Of a stretch of 64,000 bases of DNA, positions 1 through 9,900 are shown piece after piece. Within the stretch, counting starts at the first letter, position 1. Each line of letters begins with the position of its first letter. The position numbers and the translations under genes were made by a program. The notes beneath the pieces were generated by a model that made no database searches, had not been told where the DNA came from, and was given only the letters and a program-made list of their open reading frames with translations. The stretch comes from Saprospiraceae bacterium (GTDB taxonomy: Bacteria > Bacteroidota > Bacteroidia > Chitinophagales > Saprospiraceae), in NCBI GenBank assembly GCA_016715985.1, contig JADJXD010000001.1:1116001-1180000 (forward strand), read 5' to 3'.

Positions 1-471
1 TGAACTTGGATAAGGTACTCCACCCGGTGAGACCGATCCAAATCTAGGGTCAATACCATCGCCGAATGTCAATCTATCCCAGTCCAGGCTTAAATTCCCA
101 AATCCTGCTTCTATTCCTCCTTTTATAAAAGACGTTCTGTTAATTTTCAATCTGTATGAATAAGTTCCTGCTATGCGGGTAGAACGCATAATCCCATCGC
201 CTGCATTGTCTGATAATATTTGAACACCCACTCCGCTGTTGACACCATTTAAAAATTGACTGTAAGAAGCTGCATAGGTTGTATATATATTACCTAATCC
301 CGGCCATTGGTTACGATAATTCAGATGAAATACAGGAGCACTCGAATTTCCCGCCAACCCGGGATTTAATTGTAGTGGTGCATTATAAAATTGACTGAAT
401 ACAGGATCCTGAGAAAGACAGTCTTGAGATAAAATTCCTAAAAGCAATATAATTATTGTACAAATCCTCAC
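1..471 (-). CDS. PorP/SprF-like type IX secretion membrane protein (partial, N-terminal 157 codons)
   Basis: The reading frame is open from the GTG at 471 to the window edge, so the C-terminal part is missing. No ATG lies in frame nearby. The GTG is followed by a short signal peptide (hydrophobic IIILLLGIL) ending near LSQD. The mature start has the family pattern DPVFSQFYNAPLQLNPGLAG, followed by NYRNQWPG and alternating beta-strand sequence (SGVGVQILSDNAGDG). This is the typical N-terminus of the PorP/SprF family of outer-membrane proteins, which help secretion or anchoring of T9SS cargo. It is divergently oriented from porU. Which cargo it serves cannot be told, because its downstream neighbours lie outside the window. 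Confidence 0.85.
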   Translation of the reverse strand, partial: MRICTIIILLLGILSQDCLSQDPVFSQFYNAPLQLNPGLAGNSSAPVFHLNYRNQWPGLGNIYTTYAASYSQFLNGVNSGVGVQILSDNAGDGIMRSTRIAGTYSYRLKINRTSFIKGGIEAGFGNLSLDWDRLTFGDGIDPRFGSVSPGGVPYPSS

Positions 472-636
472 GGATATAAGTGTTTGAATTAAATATGTAT
501 AGAATTTTAACAAATTATGAGAGTTGTAATAAACAATAGAATCGCAAATATGGCCGTTTATGTCTGAACGAAAACAAATTTAACAATATTTTATTAGTTT
601 TCTTTTAATTGAAAAATTTCTCCATTGACTATATCC

Positions 637-3600
637 ATGAATTTTAACCGCATAATCAAACTAAATATGCAACTCAGAATCACCGCATTGGTACTTTTAT
701 TTTCGATTGTAGTAACCAATATATTGACTTCACAAGTTCAAAAAAATCTGAGACATTCAATACAATGGATGGAAAAAACAAATGATTTTTCTAATAAAAT
801 TTATTATTCTTTTAAGGGTGGCATCATTAATGATATTAATCCGGATATTGATTTATTTACACAGAGTATTGAGGTCTCCGGTGATAATGCTGCACAGGCA
901 GAAATTATTACTTTTAACACAAATGTATTACAATCTGGCAGAATAAGCCCGGATAATATAACGGAGCGGATTCAAATATCTGCAGAAGTAATCGAAGTCA
1001 GAAAAAAGCATTTTTTAAATATTTCTTTCCTCCCCGTCCGGAAATTAAATAGTGACAATTATGAGCTTCTGGTAGATTTTGAAATTAAAATTACACTTAC
1101 ACCTAAAGATGGTAAGGGATTAAGAGGTCCTTTGGGTACCACAAGATCCGTACTTGCCGATGGTGATGTGTACAGGATTGAAGTCGATAAAACGGGTATA
1201 TATCGAATAGACAGAACTTTTCTGGAGACCCGATTGGGGATTGATGTTTCTAAAATCAACCCCCGGCATATAAAATTATATGGTAACGGTGGTGGTATGC
1301 TTCCGGAGTCTAATGCATCCGAAAGGCCTGATGATCTCACAGAAAATCGTATTTATATTGAGGGTGAACAGGATGGCAGATTTGACAATAATGATTATAT
1401 TTTGTTTTACGGCGAAGGTCCTGACAAATGGAAAATGAACACTACAGAAAGTGAATATCTGTTTGAAAAGAATATTTATGACACAAAGAACTATTATTTC
1501 TTAAAAATATCAGAAAGTAACGGACTAAGAATTTCCAATAATTCTATCCCTTCTCAACCAGCTCAGATAGAAATGAATACATTTGATTTTCCGCAAAGAT
1601 TCGAAGCTGATAAAATAAATCTATTGGGAGCTCAGGCAGGAACATACGGAACCGGTAAAGAATGGTACGGAGATAGCTTCAGGACGACACGTGACCGTAA
1701 TTACACAAGCGAATTTAATTTTAATGATCTGGACATCAGTCAGGATATCAATGTAAAAATGCTGTTTGCCGGCAGGGCAGCTGTAAGTAGCAAAGTAATT
1801 CTGACTATTGGAGAACGTAATTTAGAAAGAACTATCAGCAGTGTAAATGTATCCAATCTTGAATCTACGTACGCTCAAAAAATCACATTAAGTGAAAATA
1901 TAAAAATATCCAATGCAAACCCTTCTGTTCGCTTGCAATATCCCAATGTATCATCCGAAAGTGATGGTTGGATCGATTATATCCAAATTACGGGCAAACA
2001 CTTTTTAAAACTTACAACAAACCAAAAAGCATTCAGAAATATAGATGCATCCAAAGTAAATGTTGCTGCTTTTAATTTGCAGGGTTACTCCGGTCAACTG
2101 ATCTGGGATATTACAGAACCTTACGCCCCTTCAGGAGTAATAGCTCAAGATAATAAAATCATATTTGAAACGAAAGGGAAAAACAGAGAATTTATAGCTT
2201 TCTCACTTTCTTCGGGAATGTTTTCACCACTTTCCGGCGGAAAAATAGCTAACCAGAATTTACATGATATTAGTGATGAAGACATGCTGGTCGTTTATCA
2301 TTCTGCGTTTGCTCCTGCTGTTGAAAAATTTATTAATCACAGACAATCACACTCAGGCCTGAAAATAAGAGGTGCTGAAATGAGTCAGGTTTACAACGAA
2401 TTCAGTTCAGGAAAAACTGATCCTTCAGCTATAAGAGATATGGCAAGATTACTACTCCAGAGAAATCCACAATTTAAGTATCTGTTGTTGTTTGGGGATG
2501 GGTCATATGATTATAAAAATTTGATGCCAAACATTAAAAATGAAAATTTTGTACCGGTTTATCAGACAGATCAGTCACTTAATTCCATATCAGGATTTCC
2601 ATCTGACGACTATTTTGGTCTGTTAGGAGATAATGAAGGAGTAGGTCTTAAAGGTGGGCTGGATTTGTACGTAGGAAGGTTTCCGGTAAAAACGATACAG
2701 GAAGCTGAAGTTGCAGTTGCAAAAATTGTTCATTATGATAACTCACCTGACAATTTTGGAGACTGGAGACTGAGAACAGGATATGCAGCTGATGACGAAG
2801 ATTTTAATACACATGTCAGAGATATGGATGACATAGCACGGGAGTCTGAAATCCGGGATGATAACTATAATCAACAGAAGATTTATTTTGATGCCTTCCG
2901 GCAGATTTCTACTTCAGGTGAAAACCGATATCCGGATGCCAACCGATTATTGAATGATAATATTATTAAGGGACAAGTTACACTCACTTATCTTGGCCAT
3001 GGCGGTTTTAACGGATGGGCACAGGAAAGGGTATTGACAGTAACAGACATTCAGAAATGGAATAATTACAATAGTATGGCTCTGCTTATAACGGCCACCT
3101 GTTCATTTGCCGCTTATGATGATCCTGCCATTACCAGTCCAGCTGAATTTGCATTCCTAAATCCAAACGGCGGGGCTATTGCACTATTTAGTACTACCCG
3201 GCCTGTGTTTACGTCCAGTAATAAACAACTTACTTCAGCGGTACATGAATTGGTGTTTAAAAAAGAAAATGGTGCAGCTCCGAGATTGGGTCAAATCCTG
3301 AGTGATGGTAAAAATAAGTATCAGTCTGATTTTTTTATTGAAAACTCAAGGAAATTTACATTGATCGGCGACCCTTCTATGCAAATTGCGATGCCAAAAT
3401 ACGATATTATTACTTCAAAAATAAATGGCCGCCAGACCAATAATCAAACAGACACTTTAAGGGCGTTGAGCAAAGTAACAATTGAAGGATTTATTGCCGA
3501 TACGGATGGTTCAGTTTTAGAATCTTTTAACGGAACTATTTTTCCGACATTGTATGACAAAAAAGCACGACTTCAGACCCTTGGTAATGATGCGACTTCG

Positions 3601-4485
3601 CCTATTTTTGGTTTTGATGTATTCAGAAATATTATTTTTAAAGGTTCTGCAAGTGTAAAAAACGGTCTTTGGTCATTTAGTTTCTACGTACCTAAAGATA
3701 TTAATTATACTATTGGAAGTGGTAGATTGTCATTGTATGCCACAGATGAGCAAAAAACTGATGCAGGCGGTGTCTTTACAGGTTTCAGTATTGGAGGCAG
3801 TGGAGAAGGCTTACTGGCAAATGATATACCCCCAGATGTAGAACTTTTTATGAATGATGAAAATTTTGTTCATGGTGGTATGACCAATCAAAACCCGTTG
3901 TTGATTGCGAATCTGAGTGATGATTTTGGAATCAACGTCACCGGAAATGCAATCGGTCATGATATAACCGCCATTATTGATGATGATAATCAAAACATCA
4001 TTATTTTGAATGAATTTTTCCAGTCCACCAAAGATGATTTCAGAAGTGGAGTAGTAAAATATCCTCTGTCGAATTTAACGAAAGGACAACACAATATCAG
4101 GTTAAAAGCATGGGATATTTCCAACAATTCAACTGAAAAAAGAATTGATTTCATTGTATCAGACAACTCAGACGATAATCTGAAGCATGTTTTGAATTAT
4201 CCGAATCCATTTACTACTTTTACAAAATTCAATTTTGAACATGATCTGGCAAATACAGAACTGGATGTTCAAATTAATATTTACAGTATATCCGGCAAAC
4301 TTGTCAAAACAATATCTGATACGAGATTTACAACCGGATTCAGAATTAATGATATCCCCTGGGATGGAAGAGACGATTATGAAAGTAAGCTGGCTAAAGG
4401 AGTATATCTGTATAAAGTGAAAGTAACATCCAAAGATTTAAACTTATCCAGAGAGAGTAGTTTTGAAAAACTAATTATTCTCTGA
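637..4485 (+). CDS. porU: T9SS C-terminal signal peptidase/sortase PorU (gingipain-like, peptidase C25 family)
   Basis: This large exported protein of about 1282 residues cleaves the C-terminal sorting domain from T9SS cargo at the cell surface and attaches the cargo to the envelope. An N-terminal hydrophobic stretch (ALVLLFSIVVTNILTSQ) is the signal peptide. The central C25 domain shows the catalytic pair: His788 in YLGHGG and Cys822 in TATCSFAAYDDP, counting from the ATG at 637. The C-terminus (LNYPNPF, later VYLYKVKV) resembles a FlgD/sorting-type beta-sandwich, which PorU keeps. An upstream TTG at 625 and an internal ATG at 667 are alternative starts; 637 keeps a normal signal peptide with a basic N-region. 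porV follows 58 bp downstream on the same strand, the order also known in Porphyromonas gingivalis. The family assignment is firm; the exact start is not. Confidence 0.95.
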   Translation: MNFNRIIKLNMQLRITALVLLFSIVVTNILTSQVQKNLRHSIQWMEKTNDFSNKIYYSFKGGIINDINPDIDLFTQSIEVSGDNAAQAEIITFNTNVLQSGRISPDNITERIQISAEVIEVRKKHFLNISFLPVRKLNSDNYELLVDFEIKITLTPKDGKGLRGPLGTTRSVLADGDVYRIEVDKTGIYRIDRTFLETRLGIDVSKINPRHIKLYGNGGGMLPESNASERPDDLTENRIYIEGEQDGRFDNNDYILFYGEGPDKWKMNTTESEYLFEKNIYDTKNYYFLKISESNGLRISNNSIPSQPAQIEMNTFDFPQRFEADKINLLGAQAGTYGTGKEWYGDSFRTTRDRNYTSEFNFNDLDISQDINVKMLFAGRAAVSSKVILTIGERNLERTISSVNVSNLESTYAQKITLSENIKISNANPSVRLQYPNVSSESDGWIDYIQITGKHFLKLTTNQKAFRNIDASKVNVAAFNLQGYSGQLIWDITEPYAPSGVIAQDNKIIFETKGKNREFIAFSLSSGMFSPLSGGKIANQNLHDISDEDMLVVYHSAFAPAVEKFINHRQSHSGLKIRGAEMSQVYNEFSSGKTDPSAIRDMARLLLQRNPQFKYLLLFGDGSYDYKNLMPNIKNENFVPVYQTDQSLNSISGFPSDDYFGLLGDNEGVGLKGGLDLYVGRFPVKTIQEAEVAVAKIVHYDNSPDNFGDWRLRTGYAADDEDFNTHVRDMDDIARESEIRDDNYNQQKIYFDAFRQISTSGENRYPDANRLLNDNIIKGQVTLTYLGHGGFNGWAQERVLTVTDIQKWNNYNSMALLITATCSFAAYDDPAITSPAEFAFLNPNGGAIALFSTTRPVFTSSNKQLTSAVHELVFKKENGAAPRLGQILSDGKNKYQSDFFIENSRKFTLIGDPSMQIAMPKYDIITSKINGRQTNNQTDTLRALSKVTIEGFIADTDGSVLESFNGTIFPTLYDKKARLQTLGNDATSPIFGFDVFRNIIFKGSASVKNGLWSFSFYVPKDINYTIGSGRLSLYATDEQKTDAGGVFTGFSIGGSGEGLLANDIPPDVELFMNDENFVHGGMTNQNPLLIANLSDDFGINVTGNAIGHDITAIIDDDNQNIIILNEFFQSTKDDFRSGVVKYPLSNLTKGQHNIRLKAWDISNNSTEKRIDFIVSDNSDDNLKHVLNYPNPFTTFTKFNFEHDLANTELDVQINIYSISGKLVKTISDTRFTTGFRINDIPWDGRDDYESKLAKGVYLYKVKVTSKDLNLSRESSFEKLIIL

Positions 4486-4543
4486 TTTACAAAAATATAT
4501 CTATTATTTTTTTTAATATTGCGTCATTTTTAAAAATCTTTAT

Positions 4544-5788
4544 ATGAGTATTTATAAACTAAGTATTGTCTCGCTTTTTACAATACTACCCTTATTAACC
4601 AACGCCCAGTTTTGGGATCCTATTAAAAATTGTGTTGTTGATAACAACGGAATTTGTGTATCAAATACCTTGCTTACCGCACTGCCCTTTCTGCGCATTA
4701 CACCTGATGCACGTTCAGGAGCCATGGGTGATGTAGGAGTTGCACTGACTCCTGATGCCAACACTCTTCATTTCAATCCCGCTTCTATGGCGTTTGTAAA
4801 AGATAAAGCAGCTGCATCTATTACATACACTCCCTGGTTGCGTAACCTTAATCTGGATGATATCTTTTTGTTATATATGTCAGGATACACCAAACTGGAT
4901 GATTTTCAGACATTAAGTGCAGGAATCAGATACTTTTCATTGGGGGATATAGAATTTACAGATGCACAAGGTGGTTCATTGGGTACCGGAAGACCCAGAG
5001 AAGCTGAGTTTGCTGTATCTTATGCCCGAAAACTGGGAGATAATTTTTCTGCGGGATTAACAGGTAAATACGTTTTTTCAAATCTTGCTACCGGATTTCA
5101 GGTGATGGGTGCAGATATCAGTACTGCTCAGGCATTTGCGGTAGACTTTGGTTTGAACTACAGAACTAAAACAACCATGGGTGGCTATAAAGGAGAATGG
5201 TCTTTCGGAGTGGCTATGACCAACATCGGATCAAAAGTATCCTACATCCGGGATAACATTGTAAAAGACTTTATCCCTGCAAACTTTGGTCTGGGTACTG
5301 CATTAACACTTGATTTCGACCAGTACAACAGTCTGACGATGGCTTTTGATATTAATAAGTTGATGGTTCCGACACCGATTGCACAATTTCAGGTAGGTGA
5401 GGATGGTGAACCTGTTCCTAATCCTGAGTGGGATAAAGACAATAATGGAGTTCCTGATTACAGGGAAAAAGCATTGTTTTCAGGTATTCTCGGCTCATTC
5501 GGAGATGCACAAGGTGGATTCAGAGAAGAAATGAAAGAACTTACATTCGGCTTGGGTTTGGAATACTGGTATGACAAACAATTTGCTTTCAGAACCGGTT
5601 ATTATTATGAAAGCTCGGAAAAAGGTAACAGAAAGTTTTTTACTGTAGGAGCAGGTATCAAATACAATATTTTTGGGATTAATTTATCTTACTTAGTTCC
5701 TACTTCTATAATTCCAAATCCGTTGGATAACACACTTAGATTTTCATTGTTATTTGACTTTGCAATATTCAGAGCAGATCAGGAATAA
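4544..5788 (+). CDS. porV: T9SS outer-membrane shuttle protein PorV (LptO)
   Basis: The product is a 414-residue outer-membrane beta-barrel of the FadL-like fold. It collects cargo from the translocon and delivers it to the PorU attachment complex. A signal peptide ends near LTNAQF. The family-typical block LPFLRITPDARSGAMGDVGVA lies around residues 48-68, followed by NTLHFNPASMAF. The barrel ends in alternating strands (LRFSLLFDFAIF). The segment with NPEWDKDNNGVPDYREKALFSG is an extracellular loop seen in the family. It lies directly behind porU and is probably co-transcribed with it. A strong stem-loop terminator lies 180 bp downstream. Confidence 0.96.
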   Translation: MSIYKLSIVSLFTILPLLTNAQFWDPIKNCVVDNNGICVSNTLLTALPFLRITPDARSGAMGDVGVALTPDANTLHFNPASMAFVKDKAAASITYTPWLRNLNLDDIFLLYMSGYTKLDDFQTLSAGIRYFSLGDIEFTDAQGGSLGTGRPREAEFAVSYARKLGDNFSAGLTGKYVFSNLATGFQVMGADISTAQAFAVDFGLNYRTKTTMGGYKGEWSFGVAMTNIGSKVSYIRDNIVKDFIPANFGLGTALTLDFDQYNSLTMAFDINKLMVPTPIAQFQVGEDGEPVPNPEWDKDNNGVPDYREKALFSGILGSFGDAQGGFREEMKELTFGLGLEYWYDKQFAFRTGYYYESSEKGNRKFFTVGAGIKYNIFGINLSYLVPTSIIPNPLDNTLRFSLLFDFAIFRADQE

Positions 5789-5852
5789 TAAGATACAATT
5801 TTATGCCTGTACAAATGTTGAATAAGTGTTCACTGCAAAATAACTTACAAAT

Positions 5853-5920
5853 AATAATCATCCGTTATTTACCCTGATACTAAATTAAACAGATGATTAT
5901 CAATCAAGTAAAAATAAATT
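5853..5920 (+). repeat. Palindromic intergenic element, copy A
   Basis: Arms ATAATCATCCGTT (5854-5866) and AACAGATGATTAT (5888-5900) pair over 13 bp with one mismatch, around a 21-nt loop. The right arm continues into CAATCAAGTAAAAATAAATT. The same layout, including the conserved tail behind the right arm, recurs at 34225-34296 and 35598-35668. All three copies lie shortly behind a stop codon on the plus strand. Copy A is the most diverged of the three. Confidence 0.6.
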
Positions 5921-5968
5921 TATTATTATTTTTAAAATATTTACTTTTTCAGAGTAAATTCAAATAAT

Positions 5969-6012
5969 AAAAATGCGTTTTAGGTTTCAAAACTTAAAAC
6001 GCATTTTTTATT
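5969..6012 (+). terminator. Stem-loop terminator behind porU-porV
   Basis: A perfect 14-bp stem pairs AAAAATGCGTTTTA (5969-5982) with TAAAACGCATTTTT (5995-6008) around a 12-nt loop. It ends in a run of six T, so it can end plus-strand transcription from porV. The A-run on the left arm would let it act on the minus strand as well. Confidence 0.85.
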
Positions 6013-6080
6013 AACACTGCCTTCGATTTTCTGATCTTTTTGTATTATGATATTTATTCAATAAAGCGACCACTCTTTCT

Positions 6081-6310
6081 TCTGCGCTTCTCAGCCAAAG
6101 GAAATGACGAATGACGAATGCAGAACGAGGAATGAGAACGTAGTTTGTGTTGATGTTCCTTCTGCGCTTCCCAGCCAAAGGAAATGACGAATGACGAATG
6201 CAGAACGACGAATGAGAACGTAGTTTGTGTTGATGTTCCTTCTGCGCTTCCCAGCCTGAAGGTATATCAACACAAACGTTTTGATGTTTCTTCTGCGCTC
6301 TCTAGTCTGA
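6081..6310. repeat. 80-bp tandem repeat with two partial copies
   Basis: TCTGCGCTTC begins at 6081, 6161 and 6241, a period of exactly 80 bp. The first two units are almost identical; the third stops after about 15 bp and diverges into CTGAAGG. A shorter fourth piece begins at 6291. Each full unit contains short internal repeats of ATGACGA and GAATG. Short open frames on both strands run through it, but they are by-products of the repeat and show no start signals or domain. The spacer 5789-6465 otherwise holds only element copy A and the two terminators. Confidence 0.85.
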
Positions 6311-6397
6311 AGGTACAATCGACAACAACGGGGTTTGTTGGGCCTAAAGACTCGAATTCAATTAACATTTAGCAATTCCCTTCCATATTTACAAAAA

Positions 6398-6432
6398 GAA
6401 AAAAGCCACACTAACCTATTGGCAGCGTGGCT
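6398..6432 (-). terminator. Terminator behind the fasciclin gene
   Basis: Arms AGCCAC (6404-6409) and GTGGCT (6427-6432) form a stem. Read on the minus strand it is followed by a T-run, complementary to the A-run at 6398-6404. It lies 34 bp behind the stop of the minus-strand FAS1 frame. Confidence 0.7.
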
Positions 6433-6465
6433 CAAATAAACCGAACTTAGATCTTTTACAGTGGC

Positions 6466-8685
6466 CTACTTTTTAATAAACTTACGAACGACACTTCCAT
6501 TTAAAGTATTCATTCTTAGTATGTATAACCCTGAATTCAATTCAGAGATATTATAAGCATGTCCTGATATTACATTTTCAAAACGCCTTGTAACATTTCC
6601 GCTTATATCGATAACCTCAGCATCAGGCAAAGTTTCAGACTTACTATCAAATGTTATTTTGATAAAATCTGATGTAGGATTCGGGTAAATATTGAAAACT
6701 GCCAACCCTGCTTCAACTGTGGAAGAAGGTGGCGACAACACGGCATCCAATACATGAACGACTCCATTATCGGCTACTAAATCTGCAATGATGACTTTGG
6801 CTTCATTAATAAAAACTCCATCCGGTGTAATTGTCACATTAACATTTTGACCATTCAGCGTAGTAATGCTTTGGCCGTTGACCAGATCGCCGGAAAGTGC
6901 CTGTGCTCCGGTAACGTGATACAAAAGTATAGAAGAAAGTAATGTTGGATTTTGAATTAATGCTTCTAATGTACCTGCCGGTAATGCATCAAAAGCTTCA
7001 TCAGTTGGAGCAAAGACTGTAAATGGGCCATCTCCTTGAAGTGCATCATCAAGATTGGTCAAAGAAAGGGCAACGGTTAAAGTGTTATGAACGGATGAAT
7101 TTGAAATAATATCCCAGACAGTAGATTTTTCTTCTTCCGGTAATAATACAGCATCGATTACGTGTACAATACCATTATCAGCTAACAAATCCGCCACAAT
7201 TACTTTTGCGTTGTTAATAAACACGCCGTCGTTATTAATGGTTACGGTTACTTGTTGTCCTCCTGCCATTGTTATAATCTGACCATTAGTTAACTCAGAT
7301 GACCCAACGGCACCACCTGTCACATGATTCAATAATAATTCTCTCAAGGCACCATCCGGATCATCAATAAGAGATTCTAATAGACCCTCCGGTAAAGCTT
7401 CAATTGCTTCATCTGTTGGTGCAAACACAGTAAATGGTCCATCCCCATTCAGAGTAGTTCTCAATCCCGCAAAGTCGATGGCAAGACTCAAAAAGAAGTG
7501 GTCAGGTGAATTATCTATAACATCCATCACTGTTGTTTTTGGTATTAAAACTGCATCAATGACATGTACTACCCCATTGTCGGTAACTATATCAGCAATA
7601 ATTACTTTCGCGTCATTTATAAATATACCTTCATTATTTATTGTAACTTTTATTGGCTTACCTGCTAATGTTATAATGGACTGACTGTCAAACAAATCTG
7701 TGGACAAAGCTGATCCTCCAATCACATGATATGCTAGAATTTCTGATAATAATCCCTCAGGATCCTGTAGTAAAGCCTCAATAGTACCTTCCGGTAATGC
7801 TTCAAATGCAGCATCCGTTGGTGCAAATAAAGTAAATGGCCCGTAACCCGATAATATGTCAGAGACTCCTGCACTATCCAATGCTAATTCGAGAATGTTG
7901 TGGACATCTGAATTTCTGACAACATCAATAATGGTAGAGTCAGGTGCAATCAAAACTGCATCTATTACATGAACAATACCATTATCTGCTATTATGTCTG
8001 TGACTGTTATTTTGGCATTGTTGATAAAAGCACCTTCTAAGGATGCAGTTATTGTAACTGTTTTACCGTTTAATGTTACGAAATAAGGAAAACCTTGAGA
8101 AATTAAATTAAATATATCTGTAGATGTCAAATTATCATCCACAACATGATATAATAAAATATCTGTTAATGCCCCCTGTGGATCACTCAACAAAGCATCC
8201 AAGACTCCTTCCGGTAAAGCAGCAAACGCAGCATCCGTCGGTGCAAAAACAGTAAATGGACCATCACCACTGAGCACATCGGCCAGATCCGCAGCTATCA
8301 CTGCTGCTTCTAATGTGTTATGATCCGGAGAGTTCACAATGATATCCACCACTGTATTGGATGCTGCGGGAGGTAATAAGACTGCATCTATTACATGCAC
8401 CACACCATTATCTGCTATAATATCTGCAACGGTTACCTGTGCATTATTAATAAATACACCGTTTGCATTGATCGTCACAGTAATATCTGTTCCATTGAGC
8501 GTTGTTATAATCTGACCATCAATTAAATCGCCCGACAAAGCTGTTGTCCCTACTACGTGGTATGTAAGTATAGCTGTTAAAGCAGGTATGTCATTCAATA
8601 AAGAATCAATCGTTCCTTCCGGTAAAGCAGCAAACGCAGCATCCGTCGGAGCAAAAACAGTAAAAGGGCCATCACCACTGAGCAC
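6466..8685 (-). CDS. Fasciclin (FAS1) repeat protein, C-terminal half with T9SS type A sorting domain (frameshifted)
   Basis: This frame is the downstream part of the gene that starts at 10049. After the frameshift near 8691 it carries the rest of FAS1 domain 4, domains 5 to 8, and a C-terminal sorting domain. Each FAS1 domain shows the H1 motif (FTVFAPTDAAF or close) and the H2-like DNGVVHVIDAVL. FAS1 domains serve in adhesion to surfaces, matrix or other cells. The end reads VFNIYPNPTSDFIKITF ... LNSGLYILRM ... KFIKK, a canonical type A sorting signal, so the intact protein would be exported by the T9SS and fixed at the surface. The apparent start at 8685 lies inside a FAS1 domain and has no signal peptide, so it is not a true start. 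If the frameshift is real, this half is probably not translated. Confidence 0.85.
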   Translation of the reverse strand: MLSGDGPFTVFAPTDAAFAALPEGTIDSLLNDIPALTAILTYHVVGTTALSGDLIDGQIITTLNGTDITVTINANGVFINNAQVTVADIIADNGVVHVIDAVLLPPAASNTVVDIIVNSPDHNTLEAAVIAADLADVLSGDGPFTVFAPTDAAFAALPEGVLDALLSDPQGALTDILLYHVVDDNLTSTDIFNLISQGFPYFVTLNGKTVTITASLEGAFINNAKITVTDIIADNGIVHVIDAVLIAPDSTIIDVVRNSDVHNILELALDSAGVSDILSGYGPFTLFAPTDAAFEALPEGTIEALLQDPEGLLSEILAYHVIGGSALSTDLFDSQSIITLAGKPIKVTINNEGIFINDAKVIIADIVTDNGVVHVIDAVLIPKTTVMDVIDNSPDHFFLSLAIDFAGLRTTLNGDGPFTVFAPTDEAIEALPEGLLESLIDDPDGALRELLLNHVTGGAVGSSELTNGQIITMAGGQQVTVTINNDGVFINNAKVIVADLLADNGIVHVIDAVLLPEEEKSTVWDIISNSSVHNTLTVALSLTNLDDALQGDGPFTVFAPTDEAFDALPAGTLEALIQNPTLLSSILLYHVTGAQALSGDLVNGQSITTLNGQNVNVTITPDGVFINEAKVIIADLVADNGVVHVLDAVLSPPSSTVEAGLAVFNIYPNPTSDFIKITFDSKSETLPDAEVIDISGNVTRRFENVISGHAYNISELNSGLYILRMNTLNGSVVRKFIKK

Positions 8686-9900
8686 ACCGGCGGATCCGCA
8701 GCTATCACTGCTGCTTCTAATGTGTTGTGATCCGGAGAGTTCACAATGATATCCACCACTGTATTGGATGCTGCGGGAGGTAATAAGACTGCATCTATTA
8801 CATGCACCACACCATTATCTGCTTCTATATCTGCAATGGTAACCTGTGCATCATTAATAAATACACCATTTGCATTGATCGTAACAGTAATATCTGTTCC
8901 ATTGAGCGTTGTTATAATCTGGCCATCAATTAAATCGCCTGACAAAGCCGTTGTCCCTACTACGTGGTATGTAAGTATAGCTGTTAAAGTAGGTATGTCA
9001 TTCAATAAAGAATCAATCGTTCCTTCCGGTAAAGCAGCAAACGCAGCATCCGTCGGTGCAAAAACAGTAAATGGACCATCACCACTGAGCACATCGGCCA
9101 GATCCGCAGCTATCACTGCTGCTTCTAATGTGTTATGATCCGGAGAGTTCACAATGATATCCACCACTGTATTGGATGCTGCGGGAGGTAATAAGACTGC
9201 ATCTATTACATGCACCACACCATTATCTGCTATAATATCTGCAACGGTTACCTGTGCATTATTAATAAATACACCGTTTGCATTGATCGTCACAGTAATA
9301 TCTTTTCCATTGAGCGTTGTTATAATCTGACCATCAATTAAATCGCCCGACAAAGCTGTTGTCCCTACTACGTGGTATGTAAGTATAGCTGTTAAAGCAG
9401 GTATGTCATTCAATAAAGAATCAATCGTTCCTTCCGGTAAAGCAGCAAACGCAGCATCCGTCGGAGCAAAAACAGTAAAAGGGCCATCACCACTGAGCAC
9501 ACCGGCCAGATCCGCAGCTATCACTGCTGCTTCTAATGTGTTGTGATCCGGAGAGTTCACAATGATATCCACCACTGTATTGGATGCTGCGGGAGGTAAT
9601 AAGACTGCATCTATTACATGCACCACACCATTATCTGCTTCTATATCTGCAATGGTAACCTGTGCATCATTAATAAATACACCATTTGCATTGATCGTAA
9701 CAGTAATATCTGTTCCATTGAGCGTTGTTATAATCTGACCATCAATTAAATCGTCTGACAAAGCTGTTGTCCCTACTACGTGGTAAGTAAGTATTGCCGT
9801 TAAAGCAGGTATGTCATTCAATAAAGAATCAATCGTTCCTTCCGGTAGAGCAGCAAACGCCGCATCTGTCGGTGCAAAAACTGTTAATGGTCCATCTCCA
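8271..9900. repeat. Duplicated 816-bp block made of two 408-bp FAS1-domain units
   Basis: The marker TGATCCGGAG occurs at 8321, 8728, 9136 and 9544, giving spacings of 407, 408 and 408 bp. Sequence variants alternate. Units at 8321 and 9136 share TGTTATGATCC, AGCACATCGG and GCAACGGTTACC. Units at 8728 and 9544 share TGTTGTGATCC, AGCACACCGG and GCAATGGTAACC. This ABAB pattern means that a two-domain block was copied as a whole, recently enough that few differences have built up. The 407 spacing holds the frameshift. Confidence 0.9.

Noticed and set aside
625..636. TTG at 625 as the porU start
   Set aside because: An ATG 12 bp downstream gives the same signal peptide with a more usual start codon.
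6081..6310. CRISPR array
   Set aside because: Units abut directly without spacers of unique sequence, and no cas gene is present.
6091..6372. Short open frames on both strands in the 80-bp repeat
   Set aside because: They follow the repeat period, have no start signals and no domain; they come from the repeat and not from genes.
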